From: Glaciecola sp964643575
Lineage (GTDB): Bacteria; Pseudomonadota; Gammaproteobacteria; Enterobacterales; Alteromonadaceae
Assembly: GCA_964643575.1 (NCBI GenBank)
Contig: CAZXTD010000058.1
Location: 1-23,798 of the forward strand
DNA length: 23,798 bases
Reading direction: 5' to 3'
A model generated the notes under the pieces. That model did no database searches, was not told where the DNA came from, and saw only the letters and a program-made list of their open reading frames with translations. The position numbers and the translations under genes were made by a program. Shown one piece after another: positions 7,152 through 14,922 of the stretch (positions within the stretch are counted from its first letter, which is position 1; each line of letters begins with the position of its first letter).

Positions 7152-8234
7152 TCACTTACTAGTCATTTGTTGATTAATAAAACTATTCGCCATAATCATC
7201 ATTTGCATATGCAATGGGTTGGCTTGGGGAATCGCGCAGCGCTCTTTTTGATTGACCTGATTTCGGTCAAATTTAAGTCCTATTAATTGAATCTTATCCA
7301 TAGGTAAATCTTGGTGACAAAGGTCATATTCTTCATCAATTTTAAAAACAATATGTTGGCCTTCGACCGACTCAATCAAATTCTCGACGCCTGAAAACAA
7401 GGTAATATTGTCGGCCATAGAGTGCGCAGCAAAGATTGGAAAAGCAGCATCTTGCTCCGCCAACATATCGCGTATTTCATTAATGATATCTATCAACACA
7501 AGCGCTGAATAGCTTGCCACGCCAGGATACTTAAACGGATGAGGACCGTTAGATTCATAAACACCATCTAGCCACTTAGCGACCGACTTAATCCCCCATA
7601 TTCGGCTCATTGTTTCAGCAGAGTCAGGTAAAGCAAGTGCCCCAGAAAATAACAAAACGCCTTGAAGCGAGTCAGGATTGGTTAAGGCATACCATGTGGC
7701 AAAAGTACCGCCTGTCGAAAACCCACCAGCAAAAATAGGAATATCTTGCGTTTGAGCATATGCCTTTGAATACTCCATAACTGAGTTAACATGAAGCAGC
7801 CAACGGTCTTTTAATCGCTCGTCTTTCATGTCTTGCTTGGCATCTTTTTTACCATGACCTGGCGTTAATGGTGCGATTACCAAATGGCCTTGCGATTGAA
7901 AGTTTTTCGCTATTGAGCTCACAAAATAAGGTGAATCACTTAAGCCATGAAACAAAACTATGACAGACTGAGGTTTGGATTTAGGCACATATACGCGCGC
8001 CGCGTTACCCGCGTTTTTCAAGAGATTTGCGCATATACCAAACTCGTTAGGCTTGCTGTCTTCGCAATAAAACGTATCGCCGAGCTCTGCCACGTACAAC
8101 TTAGCAAAAGCGGCTTTGTCCTCAAATGAAAAGGTAAAGCGATTTTGCGAATACGCTGACTGCGCCTGAGCATAAGTCAACAAGTTTGAAATACATAGTA
8201 TTGCAAGACTCAAATAAATCGATTTTTGCCACAT
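7152..8234 (-). CDS. Exported alpha/beta hydrolase (esterase/lipase-like)
   Basis: Serine hydrolase of the alpha/beta fold; the substrate cannot be told from sequence, with carboxylesterase or lipase-like activity the best guess. From the ATG at 8234 it is 360 aa and begins with a good Sec signal peptide (MWQKS, hydrophobic 6-20, A-Q-A near 22-24), so it is exported to the periplasm or beyond. The oxyanion-hole strand VIVLFHGLSDSPY is near residue 92, the nucleophile elbow GFSTGG has Ser173, SMADN carries a candidate acid residue, and DLCHQDLP a candidate His. The ATG directly abuts the T-run of a strong terminator and has no Shine-Dalgarno site. An alternative in-frame GTG at 8315, 27 codons upstream, has an ideal AGGAG six bases before it, but its reading frame crosses the terminator hairpin. 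The start is therefore uncertain. Confidence 0.82.
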   Translation of the reverse strand: MWQKSIYLSLAILCISNLLTYAQAQSAYSQNRFTFSFEDKAAFAKLYVAELGDTFYCEDSKPNEFGICANLLKNAGNAARVYVPKSKPQSVIVLFHGLSDSPYFVSSIAKNFQSQGHLVIAPLTPGHGKKDAKQDMKDERLKDRWLLHVNSVMEYSKAYAQTQDIPIFAGGFSTGGTFATWYALTNPDSLQGVLLFSGALALPDSAETMSRIWGIKSVAKWLDGVYESNGPHPFKYPGVASYSALVLIDIINEIRDMLAEQDAAFPIFAAHSMADNITLFSGVENLIESVEGQHIVFKIDEEYDLCHQDLPMDKIQLIGLKFDRNQVNQKERCAIPQANPLHMQMMIMANSFINQQMTSK

Positions 8235-8276
8235 AAAAAAACCAGTCGCGTGATTTACGCGCGACTGGTTTTGTCT
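8235..8276 (-). terminator. Strong rho-independent terminator abutting the hydrolase ATG
   Basis: On the minus strand a perfect stem AACCAGTCGCG / CGCGACTGGTT (11 bp, extendable to 13) with a 9-nt loop is followed by seven T. The next three bases are the ATG of the hydrolase signal peptide. It lies about 90-130 nt beyond the peroxiredoxin stop and would end the KAS III-prsK-prsR-prx transcript. The plus side has only TTTTG, so it acts chiefly leftward. Confidence 0.88.
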
Positions 8277-8364
8277 ATTTTGGTGACAAGCGGTGCTAAA
8301 AGTAAACGCTAACACTCGTAACTCCTGAAGCATCGTCAAAAATGCTTTGCTTGTATTTTCTCGA

Positions 8365-9108
8365 CTACGATAAAAAGGCTTCTAAGTCGTCGCTTCCGCC
8401 AACATGCTTACCGCCAATAAATACCTGCGGCACTGTATCGCGTCCACTCACTGCTTTTAACGAGGCTAGCGAAGCATCTTTCCCTAATACGATTTCTTCA
8501 TACTCATAGCCTTTTTCGCTGAGTAAAGCTTTTGCTTTAGCGCAAAATGGGCACCCTACTTTAGTGAATAAAGAAACCTCTTGTGGCGCTGTTGCACCCG
8601 GCGACAAATACTCCAACATGGTGTCGGCGTCAGATACTTCAAAGGGGTCGCCAGGTTTATTTGGTTCAATAAACATTTTTTCTACAACGCCATTATCCAC
8701 TAGCATCGAATAACGCCAACTGCGCTTGCCAAAGCCTAGGTCAGCTTTATCAACTAGCATCCCCATGCCGTCTGTAAATTCACCGTTACCATCTGGCACT
8801 ACGGTAATGTTTTCGGCTTCTTGGTCATCAAGCCATGCATTCATTACAAAGGTGTCGTTTACCGATACACAACAAATTTCGTCGACACCTAATTTTTTAA
8901 ATACACCTGCAAGCTGATTATAGCGAGGTAAATGCGTCGATGAACATGTTGGGGTAAATGCACCCGGCAAGGAGAAAACCACCACTTTTTTATTAGCAAA
9001 CAAGTCGTTCGAACTGAGCTTTTTCCAATCTTCGCCTTCACGCATTACCCATGTTACTTCGGGTACTTTTGAACCTTCTTTTGTTGCCGCTTCTGCTGGG
9101 TGAGTCAT
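8365..9108 (-). CDS. Peroxiredoxin-glutaredoxin hybrid (Prx5 type)
   Basis: Glutathione-dependent peroxidase in which a Prx5 domain is fused to its own glutaredoxin, as in the Haemophilus influenzae hybrid Prx5. Residues 1-170 form the peroxiredoxin with PGAFTPTCSSTHLP (peroxidatic Cys55). Residues 176-247 form the glutaredoxin with CPFC (Cys186-Cys189), TVPQVFIGGKHVGG and a C-terminal SDDLEAFL. At 247 aa it is the normal length. It should reduce H2O2 and alkyl peroxides in the cytoplasm. The start has a clear AGGAG five bases before the ATG. Only 11 nt separate it from prsR, so it is probably the last gene of that operon and ends at the terminator before the hydrolase. In other bacteria such hybrids are often controlled by OxyR; an OxyR-type gene is 5 kb upstream. 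Confidence 0.95.
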   Translation of the reverse strand: MTHPAEAATKEGSKVPEVTWVMREGEDWKKLSSNDLFANKKVVVFSLPGAFTPTCSSTHLPRYNQLAGVFKKLGVDEICCVSVNDTFVMNAWLDDQEAENITVVPDGNGEFTDGMGMLVDKADLGFGKRSWRYSMLVDNGVVEKMFIEPNKPGDPFEVSDADTMLEYLSPGATAPQEVSLFTKVGCPFCAKAKALLSEKGYEYEEIVLGKDASLASLKAVSGRDTVPQVFIGGKHVGGSDDLEAFLS

Positions 9109-9119
9109 AAATTCTCCTA

Positions 9120-10490
9120 TTATGTGTTCGCTTTTAAGTCGTCTAAGTGATATTTGTCGATTAGTGAGTATAAGGTAGGGCGCGTAACGCCTAATAACTC
9201 CGCTGCTTTTGACATATTTTGCTCAGCCTCATGATACGCTTTTCGAATCGCTTTACTTTCGGCTATTTCGCGTACTTCGCGCAAGTTAAAAATGGTTTCG
9301 TCGGGCTGTGCTTCAGTATTCATCAGGCTAAGGTCATCAGCTTCTATATAGCTGCCCTCAGCAAGCACAACCGCAGACTTAAGCTTGTTTTGTAACTCTC
9401 TGATATTACCTGGCCATTTGTGATTGAGCATCGCATTTATGGCGCTGTCGCTGAAACCTTTCACCTTTGATGAATATTCTTCGGTGTACATACCTAAAAA
9501 TGTTTTGGCCAATAATACAACGTCATCCTCTCGGTCTCGTAACGGCGGGATTAATATATTAATTTCGCCAATTCGGTAGTACAAATCTTCTCTGAAGGTT
9601 TGCTCAGCCACCATAGCATTTAAATCGCGGTGAGTTGCACACACTACTCTTACATCTACAGGAATTTCAGAGCGCCCGCCAACCCTTTCAATGACCCTTT
9701 CTTGCAAAAATCTCAACATTTTAGCCTGAAGCCCAATGGGCATATCGCCAATTTCATCAAGGAAAAGCGTGCCGCCTTGCGCGGTTTCAATTTTACCTAA
9801 AGTTGTTTTGTTAGCACCTGTAAACGCGCCTTTCTCGTAGCCAAATAGTTCGCTTTCGAGCAAATTTTCAGGAATTGAAGCACAGTTGATTGCGACAAAC
9901 GGCTTTTTACTTCGTAAGCTATGTTCGTGAATGCTGCGGGCGAATACTTCTTTGCCCGTTCCACTTTCGCCTAATAAGAGCGTACTGATATCAGTTTGCG
10001 CTATTTTTTCTGCTTTACGGCTCGCACCGAGTATGGAGTCGCTATTACCGACTATTCGACCCATACTCACGTTCGCTTTATTGAGCAATCGGTTTTCGTG
10101 CTCTAGCGCAGCTAAATTGAGCGCTCTTTCTATTAGCAAATTAATGATATCGCTATCAATGGGTTTTTGATAAAAGTCGTAAGCACCTAACTTAACGGCT
10201 TCCAAGGCAATGTCTTTTTCGTTATTACCGGTTACCACAATCACTTTGGTGTGCGGCGCCAAACTTAAAATTTCTTGCAGAGCACGCAGGCCCTCTGATG
10301 CATTTGCGGGGTCGGGAGGTAAACCTAAATCGAGGGTCACAACAGCGGGCTCGGTGCGGCGTAATTGCGCTATAGCGCTGCTACGATCTGCCGCAAACGT
10401 TAATTCAAAATCAGTTAATGCCCATTTAAGTTGCTTTTGTATGCCAAGGTCATCGTCTACAACCAATACTTTCCCTTTTTTAGCACTCAT
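9120..10490 (-). CDS. prsR: Sigma-54-dependent response regulator PrsR (PEP-CTERM type)
   Basis: NtrC-family activator paired with PrsK. The receiver domain (about 6-125) has acidic pocket D12-D14, phosphoacceptor Asp54 in VVTLDLGLPPDPANASEGL (a stretch characteristic of the PrsR subfamily), Thr87 and Lys109. The AAA+ domain has Walker A GESGTGKE (174-181), the sigma-54 contact loop GAFTGA (221-226) and Walker B GGTLFLDE (239-246). A Fis-type helix-turn-helix is at the C-terminus (MSKAAELLGVTRPTLYSLIDKYHL region). At 456 aa it is complete. AAGGA lies ten bases before the ATG. In bacteria with exosortase A, this pair together with RpoN controls PEP-CTERM proteins and exopolysaccharide. I found no convincing -24/-12 promoter in the intergenic parts of this window, so its targets are likely elsewhere. 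Confidence 0.92.
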   Translation of the reverse strand: MSAKKGKVLVVDDDLGIQKQLKWALTDFELTFAADRSSAIAQLRRTEPAVVTLDLGLPPDPANASEGLRALQEILSLAPHTKVIVVTGNNEKDIALEAVKLGAYDFYQKPIDSDIINLLIERALNLAALEHENRLLNKANVSMGRIVGNSDSILGASRKAEKIAQTDISTLLLGESGTGKEVFARSIHEHSLRSKKPFVAINCASIPENLLESELFGYEKGAFTGANKTTLGKIETAQGGTLFLDEIGDMPIGLQAKMLRFLQERVIERVGGRSEIPVDVRVVCATHRDLNAMVAEQTFREDLYYRIGEINILIPPLRDREDDVVLLAKTFLGMYTEEYSSKVKGFSDSAINAMLNHKWPGNIRELQNKLKSAVVLAEGSYIEADDLSLMNTEAQPDETIFNLREVREIAESKAIRKAYHEAEQNMSKAAELLGVTRPTLYSLIDKYHLDDLKANT

Positions 10491-10540
10491 TCACTGTATT
10501 TCCTTCGTTAAAATCTTATTTTAGTGACACGGTTCATCTA

Positions 10541-12616
10541 TTACTCATCACCTAAACTATGACCTACCGACACGCTAAGCGGAATACGCAAGCTAAACCG
10601 ACTTCCCTCACCAACTGTACTTTGCACGTTGATGCTGCCGCCTATGCCGTCAATATAAGTCTTTGCATCATATGCACCAACACCCATACCTGCGTTGCCC
10701 TTTGTTGTTTCAAAAGGTTTAAATAAACGCGTATGGATAAATTCTTCACTCATCCCCTCGCCGTTATCCACAATTTCAAGCAATGCTTCTGAAGCTTGCG
10801 CTGGTGCTAACGCACTTACCCTCACTTCTACCTTGCCGTCTTCACTGCTTGCCTGCTGCGCATTACTAATAAGATGATACAGCACGTTAGCAAGTTTGTC
10901 TGAGTCGAGTCTTACTATTATCGCATCATTTTGATTATTCTTGATTAAATTTGGATAGGGCTTATGCGATTTGCACTTTGTCTCAATCACTTGTTCAACT
11001 AGCTCAGTCAGGTCAAATTCTGACAATGCTTGGCTCTTATCAACAGACTTCTCCATAAGCTGTTTAAGCATTTTATCCATACGTGTTTTAGTATGCCCGA
11101 GCGTTTCGAAAGTATCATCGATAAATTCTGGGTTGTGTTTGTGTTTTTCAGCGTTGGCAATAAGCAAATTAATTTGCGCCAATACATTTTTTAAATCATG
11201 CACAACAAATGCAGACATGCGATTAAAGGCCGCAAACTGTGCATTTTCAGCGAGTGCATGAGAACTTTCTGCTTGAAATATAAAATTGGCAGTTTGATTA
11301 GTCACGGCGGCAAGATAATCTCTTAACTCCCAGTTTAGCGAACGTGTTTCTTGATCTTTAGCATTTAACAGTACCATCCCCCACAAATTTTGGCCTTCAA
11401 ATACAGGTACAACTATTTGATACTGCATCTGACTCATCATTAGGTTTCGATTAGGCAATTCGTCGTACAGGTCGGGCTTGCTGCGCATTTCGTCAAAATC
11501 TATTATCCACTTCTTTTTGCTTAAAAAACTCTCTAAGTCTGTAAGATACTTTAATGGCAAGCTGACTTCAGACTGCGCGCTATTTGACTGGGCAAGCACT
11601 TGCGGTGTAGCGCCTGAGGTTTTAATTAAACAACCTTGGTCATACTTGATGCCTTGCATCCAACCTTGTAAGGCACAATCATATATTTGCGGCAAGTTTT
11701 TACCATCTGCTTTGAGCCTCTCGGTGAGCGCGACCCACTCTACGCGGTAGTCAAATTGATTGGCGTAAAAATGCTTAGTAATAAACACTTTTAAGCGCGT
11801 TCTAAATTCATGAGACAAGAACAAACTGAACAACAAAACAATGGCAATCAAAAATAATACAATTTGAACCGGCGCGCCCCACTCGCCCCCAAAATATTTT
11901 ACAATGTAGCCTAGCAATGCCATCACGACTAAATAAGCACCCGACAGCATCAATAGCGTGCTATGCATTACCACTTCGCGCGAAACAAAGATTTCGATGC
12001 CCCAGTGCTGTATGCGCCTAATAGCAAGAATCAAAAAAGGCAACAAAGCTAAATAAATATAGCCTCGGGCGGCAAAAAAGCTCCAGTTTAATTGATTGAC
12101 CATCGCCGCATTTGCGTATGTAAAAAAGTCGAATGTGGTTAATGCACCTAAATAAATGACTAGGGGTTTGTATTCCCATTTGTGCGCGCCCGCTTGGCGA
12201 TATACTTGCTCAAGTAAAACCAACATTTGAATGGTGACTAGGGTAAATAAGAGGTACTTAAAAGAGTTAGAGAGTATGTCAATAAACGAAGCAGCAATCG
12301 ACAAAGTGGGTAACAATAAAATGCCAAGTGTGATGGGACGTGTAATAAGTTGTGCAAATGAGCGAAACTGATTTTGTAGGCATGCCGCTAAAAACAATAC
12401 CCAAATCCACATTCGTAAGCTGTCGATTTGGGCAAACTGCTCGTATTGAGATACCCAGCCCACAAAACTCACATGAGCGAGAGCCCAAATACAGGTTACA
12501 ATGGTCGCAGCAAGTAAAAGCACTTTTGCAAGGCCCGGCTTTCTAACCACCAGTAACAAAAACACCAGCAGCAAGTAGCCAATGGCCGTTAGCACATACC
12601 CAATGTCAAAAAGCAA
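10541..12616 (-). CDS. prsK: Membrane histidine kinase PrsK (PEP-CTERM type)
   Basis: Sensor kinase partner of PrsR. The first 275 residues contain about eight to nine hydrophobic segments, followed by a GAF-like domain (about 300-450), then the H-box AFNRMSAFVVHDLKNVLAQ (phospho-His473), which is distinctive for this subfamily. The ATPase domain has the N-box (Asn585), DNGEGM (Asp617) and GMGVGAYDAKTYIDGIGG in place of the ordinary G-box. At 691 aa it is full length. The start is a TTG; an AAGGT at the end of the KAS III gene supplies the ribosome site, and the protein opens LFDIGYVLTAIGY as family members do. It is 5 nt from the KAS III stop and 50 nt from prsR. The signal sensed is unknown. 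Confidence 0.92.
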   Translation of the reverse strand: MLFDIGYVLTAIGYLLLVFLLLVVRKPGLAKVLLLAATIVTCIWALAHVSFVGWVSQYEQFAQIDSLRMWIWVLFLAACLQNQFRSFAQLITRPITLGILLLPTLSIAASFIDILSNSFKYLLFTLVTIQMLVLLEQVYRQAGAHKWEYKPLVIYLGALTTFDFFTYANAAMVNQLNWSFFAARGYIYLALLPFLILAIRRIQHWGIEIFVSREVVMHSTLLMLSGAYLVVMALLGYIVKYFGGEWGAPVQIVLFLIAIVLLFSLFLSHEFRTRLKVFITKHFYANQFDYRVEWVALTERLKADGKNLPQIYDCALQGWMQGIKYDQGCLIKTSGATPQVLAQSNSAQSEVSLPLKYLTDLESFLSKKKWIIDFDEMRSKPDLYDELPNRNLMMSQMQYQIVVPVFEGQNLWGMVLLNAKDQETRSLNWELRDYLAAVTNQTANFIFQAESSHALAENAQFAAFNRMSAFVVHDLKNVLAQINLLIANAEKHKHNPEFIDDTFETLGHTKTRMDKMLKQLMEKSVDKSQALSEFDLTELVEQVIETKCKSHKPYPNLIKNNQNDAIIVRLDSDKLANVLYHLISNAQQASSEDGKVEVRVSALAPAQASEALLEIVDNGEGMSEEFIHTRLFKPFETTKGNAGMGVGAYDAKTYIDGIGGSINVQSTVGEGSRFSLRIPLSVSVGHSLGDE

Positions 12617-12621
12617 AGTGC

Positions 12622-13743
12622 TTACCTTTTTTGTACAAGCAAACTACCAATCGAATAGCCAGCACCAAATGAACACAATATGCCATAGTCTCCTTTTTCA
12701 AGATCTTGATGATGCAAGTTAAACGCAATAACAGACCCTGCCGACGCAGTGTTAGCATAAGTATCAAGCACAACAGGAGCTTCGTCTAAGGTGGCCTCTC
12801 TTCCTAACAAGCGCTTGCTGATTAGCGTATTCATATTGATATTTGCCTGATGCAACCACCAGCGCCGAAGCTGAGCAGGCACAAGGTCGTGCTGCGCAAG
12901 ATGTTCGGTGATATGTTCTGCCGCCAGCGGGCACACTTCTTTAAATACTTTACGCCCTTCTTGATGAAAGAGTTTGTCGGGGCCGTATGGGTCTGCATCG
13001 GTAGCATGTGAGGCATAACCGAAGTTAGAGCGGATATTATTGGAATACTGAGTAAATGCTTTAGTGCTTACTACGTCAAATGCATGCTCACTGCTAACGG
13101 TTTCGGCTTGTTCCAAAATAGTCGCTGTTGCCACATCTCCAAAAATGAAATGGCTATCGCGGTCCGTGTAGTTTATTTGCGGAGACACTAACTCAGGGTT
13201 AATCACCAACACGGCTTTAGCTGTGCCTGCAGCAACCATCTCATATGCTCGGTGCATACCAAAGGTAGCAGCCGAACAGGCTACCAACATGTCAAAGCCA
13301 AAGCCTTTTATGCCAAGCGCTTCTTGCACTTCAATTGCAATGGCCGGATACGAACGTTGGGTGTAGGCACAAGACACAATTACTGCATCGATATCACTGG
13401 CCTTTTTATTTGCGCTTACAAGCGCAAGTTTGGCTGCTTCAACCGCAATCTCGGCTTGTTGACTTAACTCGTCATCGCTGCGCTCTTCAATAACAGGTCG
13501 CATCCGATTGATATCAAGCACACCTTCTTTAGCGTAAATATAGCGGCTTTTTATTCCAGACGCTTTTTGCACAAATTCGGCGCTAGAATGTGGCTTTGCG
13601 CTAAGCTCACCTGCTTCGATTTGTTTTTGGTTAAGCTCGTTATAATGATCTGCATAAGCATTATAAGCGCCTATTAGCTCTTCGTTCGAAATACTATGTT
13701 CAGGCGTCCATAGTCCAGATCCACTTAACACCACTTTTTGCAT
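12622..13743 (-). CDS. Beta-ketoacyl-ACP synthase III-like protein (long FabH type)
   Basis: Thiolase-fold condensing enzyme joining an acyl-CoA starter to malonyl-ACP. At 373 aa it is longer than housekeeping FabH (about 320). The catalytic triad is complete: Cys156 in VACSAATFG, His298 in WWLHQANINMN and Asn331 in DTYANTASAGS. The glycine-rich C-terminus CSFGAGYSIGSLL is also typical. It resembles the long KAS III of Pseudomonas aeruginosa (PA3286 type), known to feed medium-chain acyl-CoA from beta-oxidation into fatty acid synthesis; that parallel is from memory. AGGAA precedes the ATG. It is the first gene of the apparent operon with prsK, prsR and the peroxiredoxin hybrid. Whether it makes lipid for the envelope or a specialised acyl product is unknown. 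Confidence 0.9.
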   Translation of the reverse strand: MQKVVLSGSGLWTPEHSISNEELIGAYNAYADHYNELNQKQIEAGELSAKPHSSAEFVQKASGIKSRYIYAKEGVLDINRMRPVIEERSDDELSQQAEIAVEAAKLALVSANKKASDIDAVIVSCAYTQRSYPAIAIEVQEALGIKGFGFDMLVACSAATFGMHRAYEMVAAGTAKAVLVINPELVSPQINYTDRDSHFIFGDVATATILEQAETVSSEHAFDVVSTKAFTQYSNNIRSNFGYASHATDADPYGPDKLFHQEGRKVFKEVCPLAAEHITEHLAQHDLVPAQLRRWWLHQANINMNTLISKRLLGREATLDEAPVVLDTYANTASAGSVIAFNLHHQDLEKGDYGILCSFGAGYSIGSLLVQKR

Positions 13744-13801
13744 GTTCGTTCCTGTTTATTATTTTTGTTGAAGCGACGACTGACGCTTTCTTATTGTTAG
13801 C

Positions 13802-13830
13802 ATGGTAGTCGCTAAACAGCCTATGTTCAA
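13802..13830 (-). promoter_or_regulatory. Candidate sigma-70 promoter for the KAS III-prsK-prsR-prx operon
   Basis: On the minus strand TTGAAC (13825-13830), a 17-bp spacer and TACCAT (13802-13807), each four of six to consensus. It gives a leader of about 50 nt. The -35 lies inside one arm of an inverted repeat described separately. Confidence 0.35.
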
Positions 13831-13873
13831 GTCGATAAAAGGGTAAGCAATCGCCTCATTAACTCGAACATAG
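13821..13873. promoter_or_regulatory. Inverted repeat upstream of the KAS III operon (candidate operator)
   Basis: Arms CTATGTTCAAGT (13821-13832) and ACTCGAACATAG (13862-13873) pair at 11 of 12 positions across a 29-nt spacer. Arm centres are 41 bp apart, close to four helical turns, which suits two dimers or a tetramer on one DNA face. One arm covers the candidate -35. It does not match the OxyR four-box ATAG/CTAT consensus. There is no T-run, so it is not a convincing terminator for oxyR. Confidence 0.5.
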
Positions 13874-13918
13874 CCTCTATTAAGTCAATGCACGGCTCTT
13901 AAAAGAAACCCAGCCTTA

Positions 13919-14827
13919 CTAGATATCTTGGGGCAAAGGTAGCAAGGGTGCAAGTAGTTCAGCGAGATGCCTAAACAGCTGCACACGGGTAGTGCCATTG
14001 CGCCATACTAGACCAATTTCGCGCGTAGCATTGTCGACGCAAGGCAAGGCCACAACGTCTGTACTATCGAGTATGCCTTTTGAAAGTGCCATAGAAGGTA
14101 AAAAGGTGTAGCCCATTTGACTATTAACTAAAGACACCAAAGTATGCAAACTACTGGCAGTAAGTGAGCTGACTTGTGATTTATGTGCAAGGCCACAGGC
14201 ACTCACCGCATGTTCGGTTAAACAGTGCTCTTTTTGAAGTAAGAATATGCTGTTTTCAGGTAATTCGTCTATATCGAGGTTGTCGGGCAACAGTTTGGCT
14301 TTTTCTTTGTGTGCAATTAAATGAAAAGGGTCGTGTCCGAGTACGAGCTGTTTACAGCCTGCTGTTTTCATTGGTAATGCCAGAATGAGCAAATCGAGCT
14401 CGCCGTCCATTAGCTGGTCGAGTAGGTTTTCGGTAGTGTCTTCGAGTAGTTTTAGTTGTAAATTGGGTAAATGTTCGTGCATTGTGCGAATAAGCGACTC
14501 GAACAAAAATGGGGCTATTGTTGGGATTACGCCAAGTTTAATTGTCCCGCTTTTCCAGTCTCCCGAAGATTCTGCAAAATTCGTCCATTCTTGAGTTTGC
14601 GCTAATAAAAGCTGACTTTTTTCAACTAGCGCTTCACCAAAATCAGTGAACACAAAGGTTTTGTGTTCACGCTCGAGTAACTGACGGCCAATGGAGGTTT
14701 CTAAGTTTTGAATTGCTGCACTTAGCGTAGACTGGCTCACATGGCACTTTTCGGCAGCTCGCAAAAAGTGCTGTTCTTTGTGTAATACCGTTAAATAATG
14801 TAGATGTTTGAGATTAGGTAAACGCAA
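13919..14827 (-). CDS. oxyR: LysR-family hydrogen peroxide regulator OxyR
   Basis: Redox-sensing activator of peroxide defence. The N-terminal winged helix-turn-helix (about 1-62) contains FLRAAEKCHVSQSTLSAAIQNLE, and the effector domain fills the rest of 302 aa. The two OxyR disulfide cysteines are present with the correct 9-residue spacing: Cys202 in KEHCLTEH and Cys211 in AVSACGL, matching Cys199 and Cys208 of E. coli. The start appears to be TTG, preceded by a G-rich GGGGGG Shine-Dalgarno stretch; no closer ATG fits the family's first helix. It is on its own between pit and the KAS III operon, all on the minus strand, and the nearby peroxiredoxin hybrid is a natural target. Confidence 0.88.
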   Translation of the reverse strand: MRLPNLKHLHYLTVLHKEQHFLRAAEKCHVSQSTLSAAIQNLETSIGRQLLEREHKTFVFTDFGEALVEKSQLLLAQTQEWTNFAESSGDWKSGTIKLGVIPTIAPFLFESLIRTMHEHLPNLQLKLLEDTTENLLDQLMDGELDLLILALPMKTAGCKQLVLGHDPFHLIAHKEKAKLLPDNLDIDELPENSIFLLQKEHCLTEHAVSACGLAHKSQVSSLTASSLHTLVSLVNSQMGYTFLPSMALSKGILDSTDVVALPCVDNATREIGLVWRNGTTRVQLFRHLAELLAPLLPLPQDI

Positions 14828-14922
14828 TTTCCCCCCGCCTTTAAAGTAATTTGTTTAGACTAAATAACAACAAAAAGAATAGGGACAATTTTACGAATTA
14901 GCAAGCGTAATTAGCTTGTGTA

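Noticed and set aside
8588..8600. Sigma-54 promoter (TGGC...TTGCA)
   Set aside because: The GG and GC elements are too close together and it lies inside the peroxiredoxin gene on the opposite strand.
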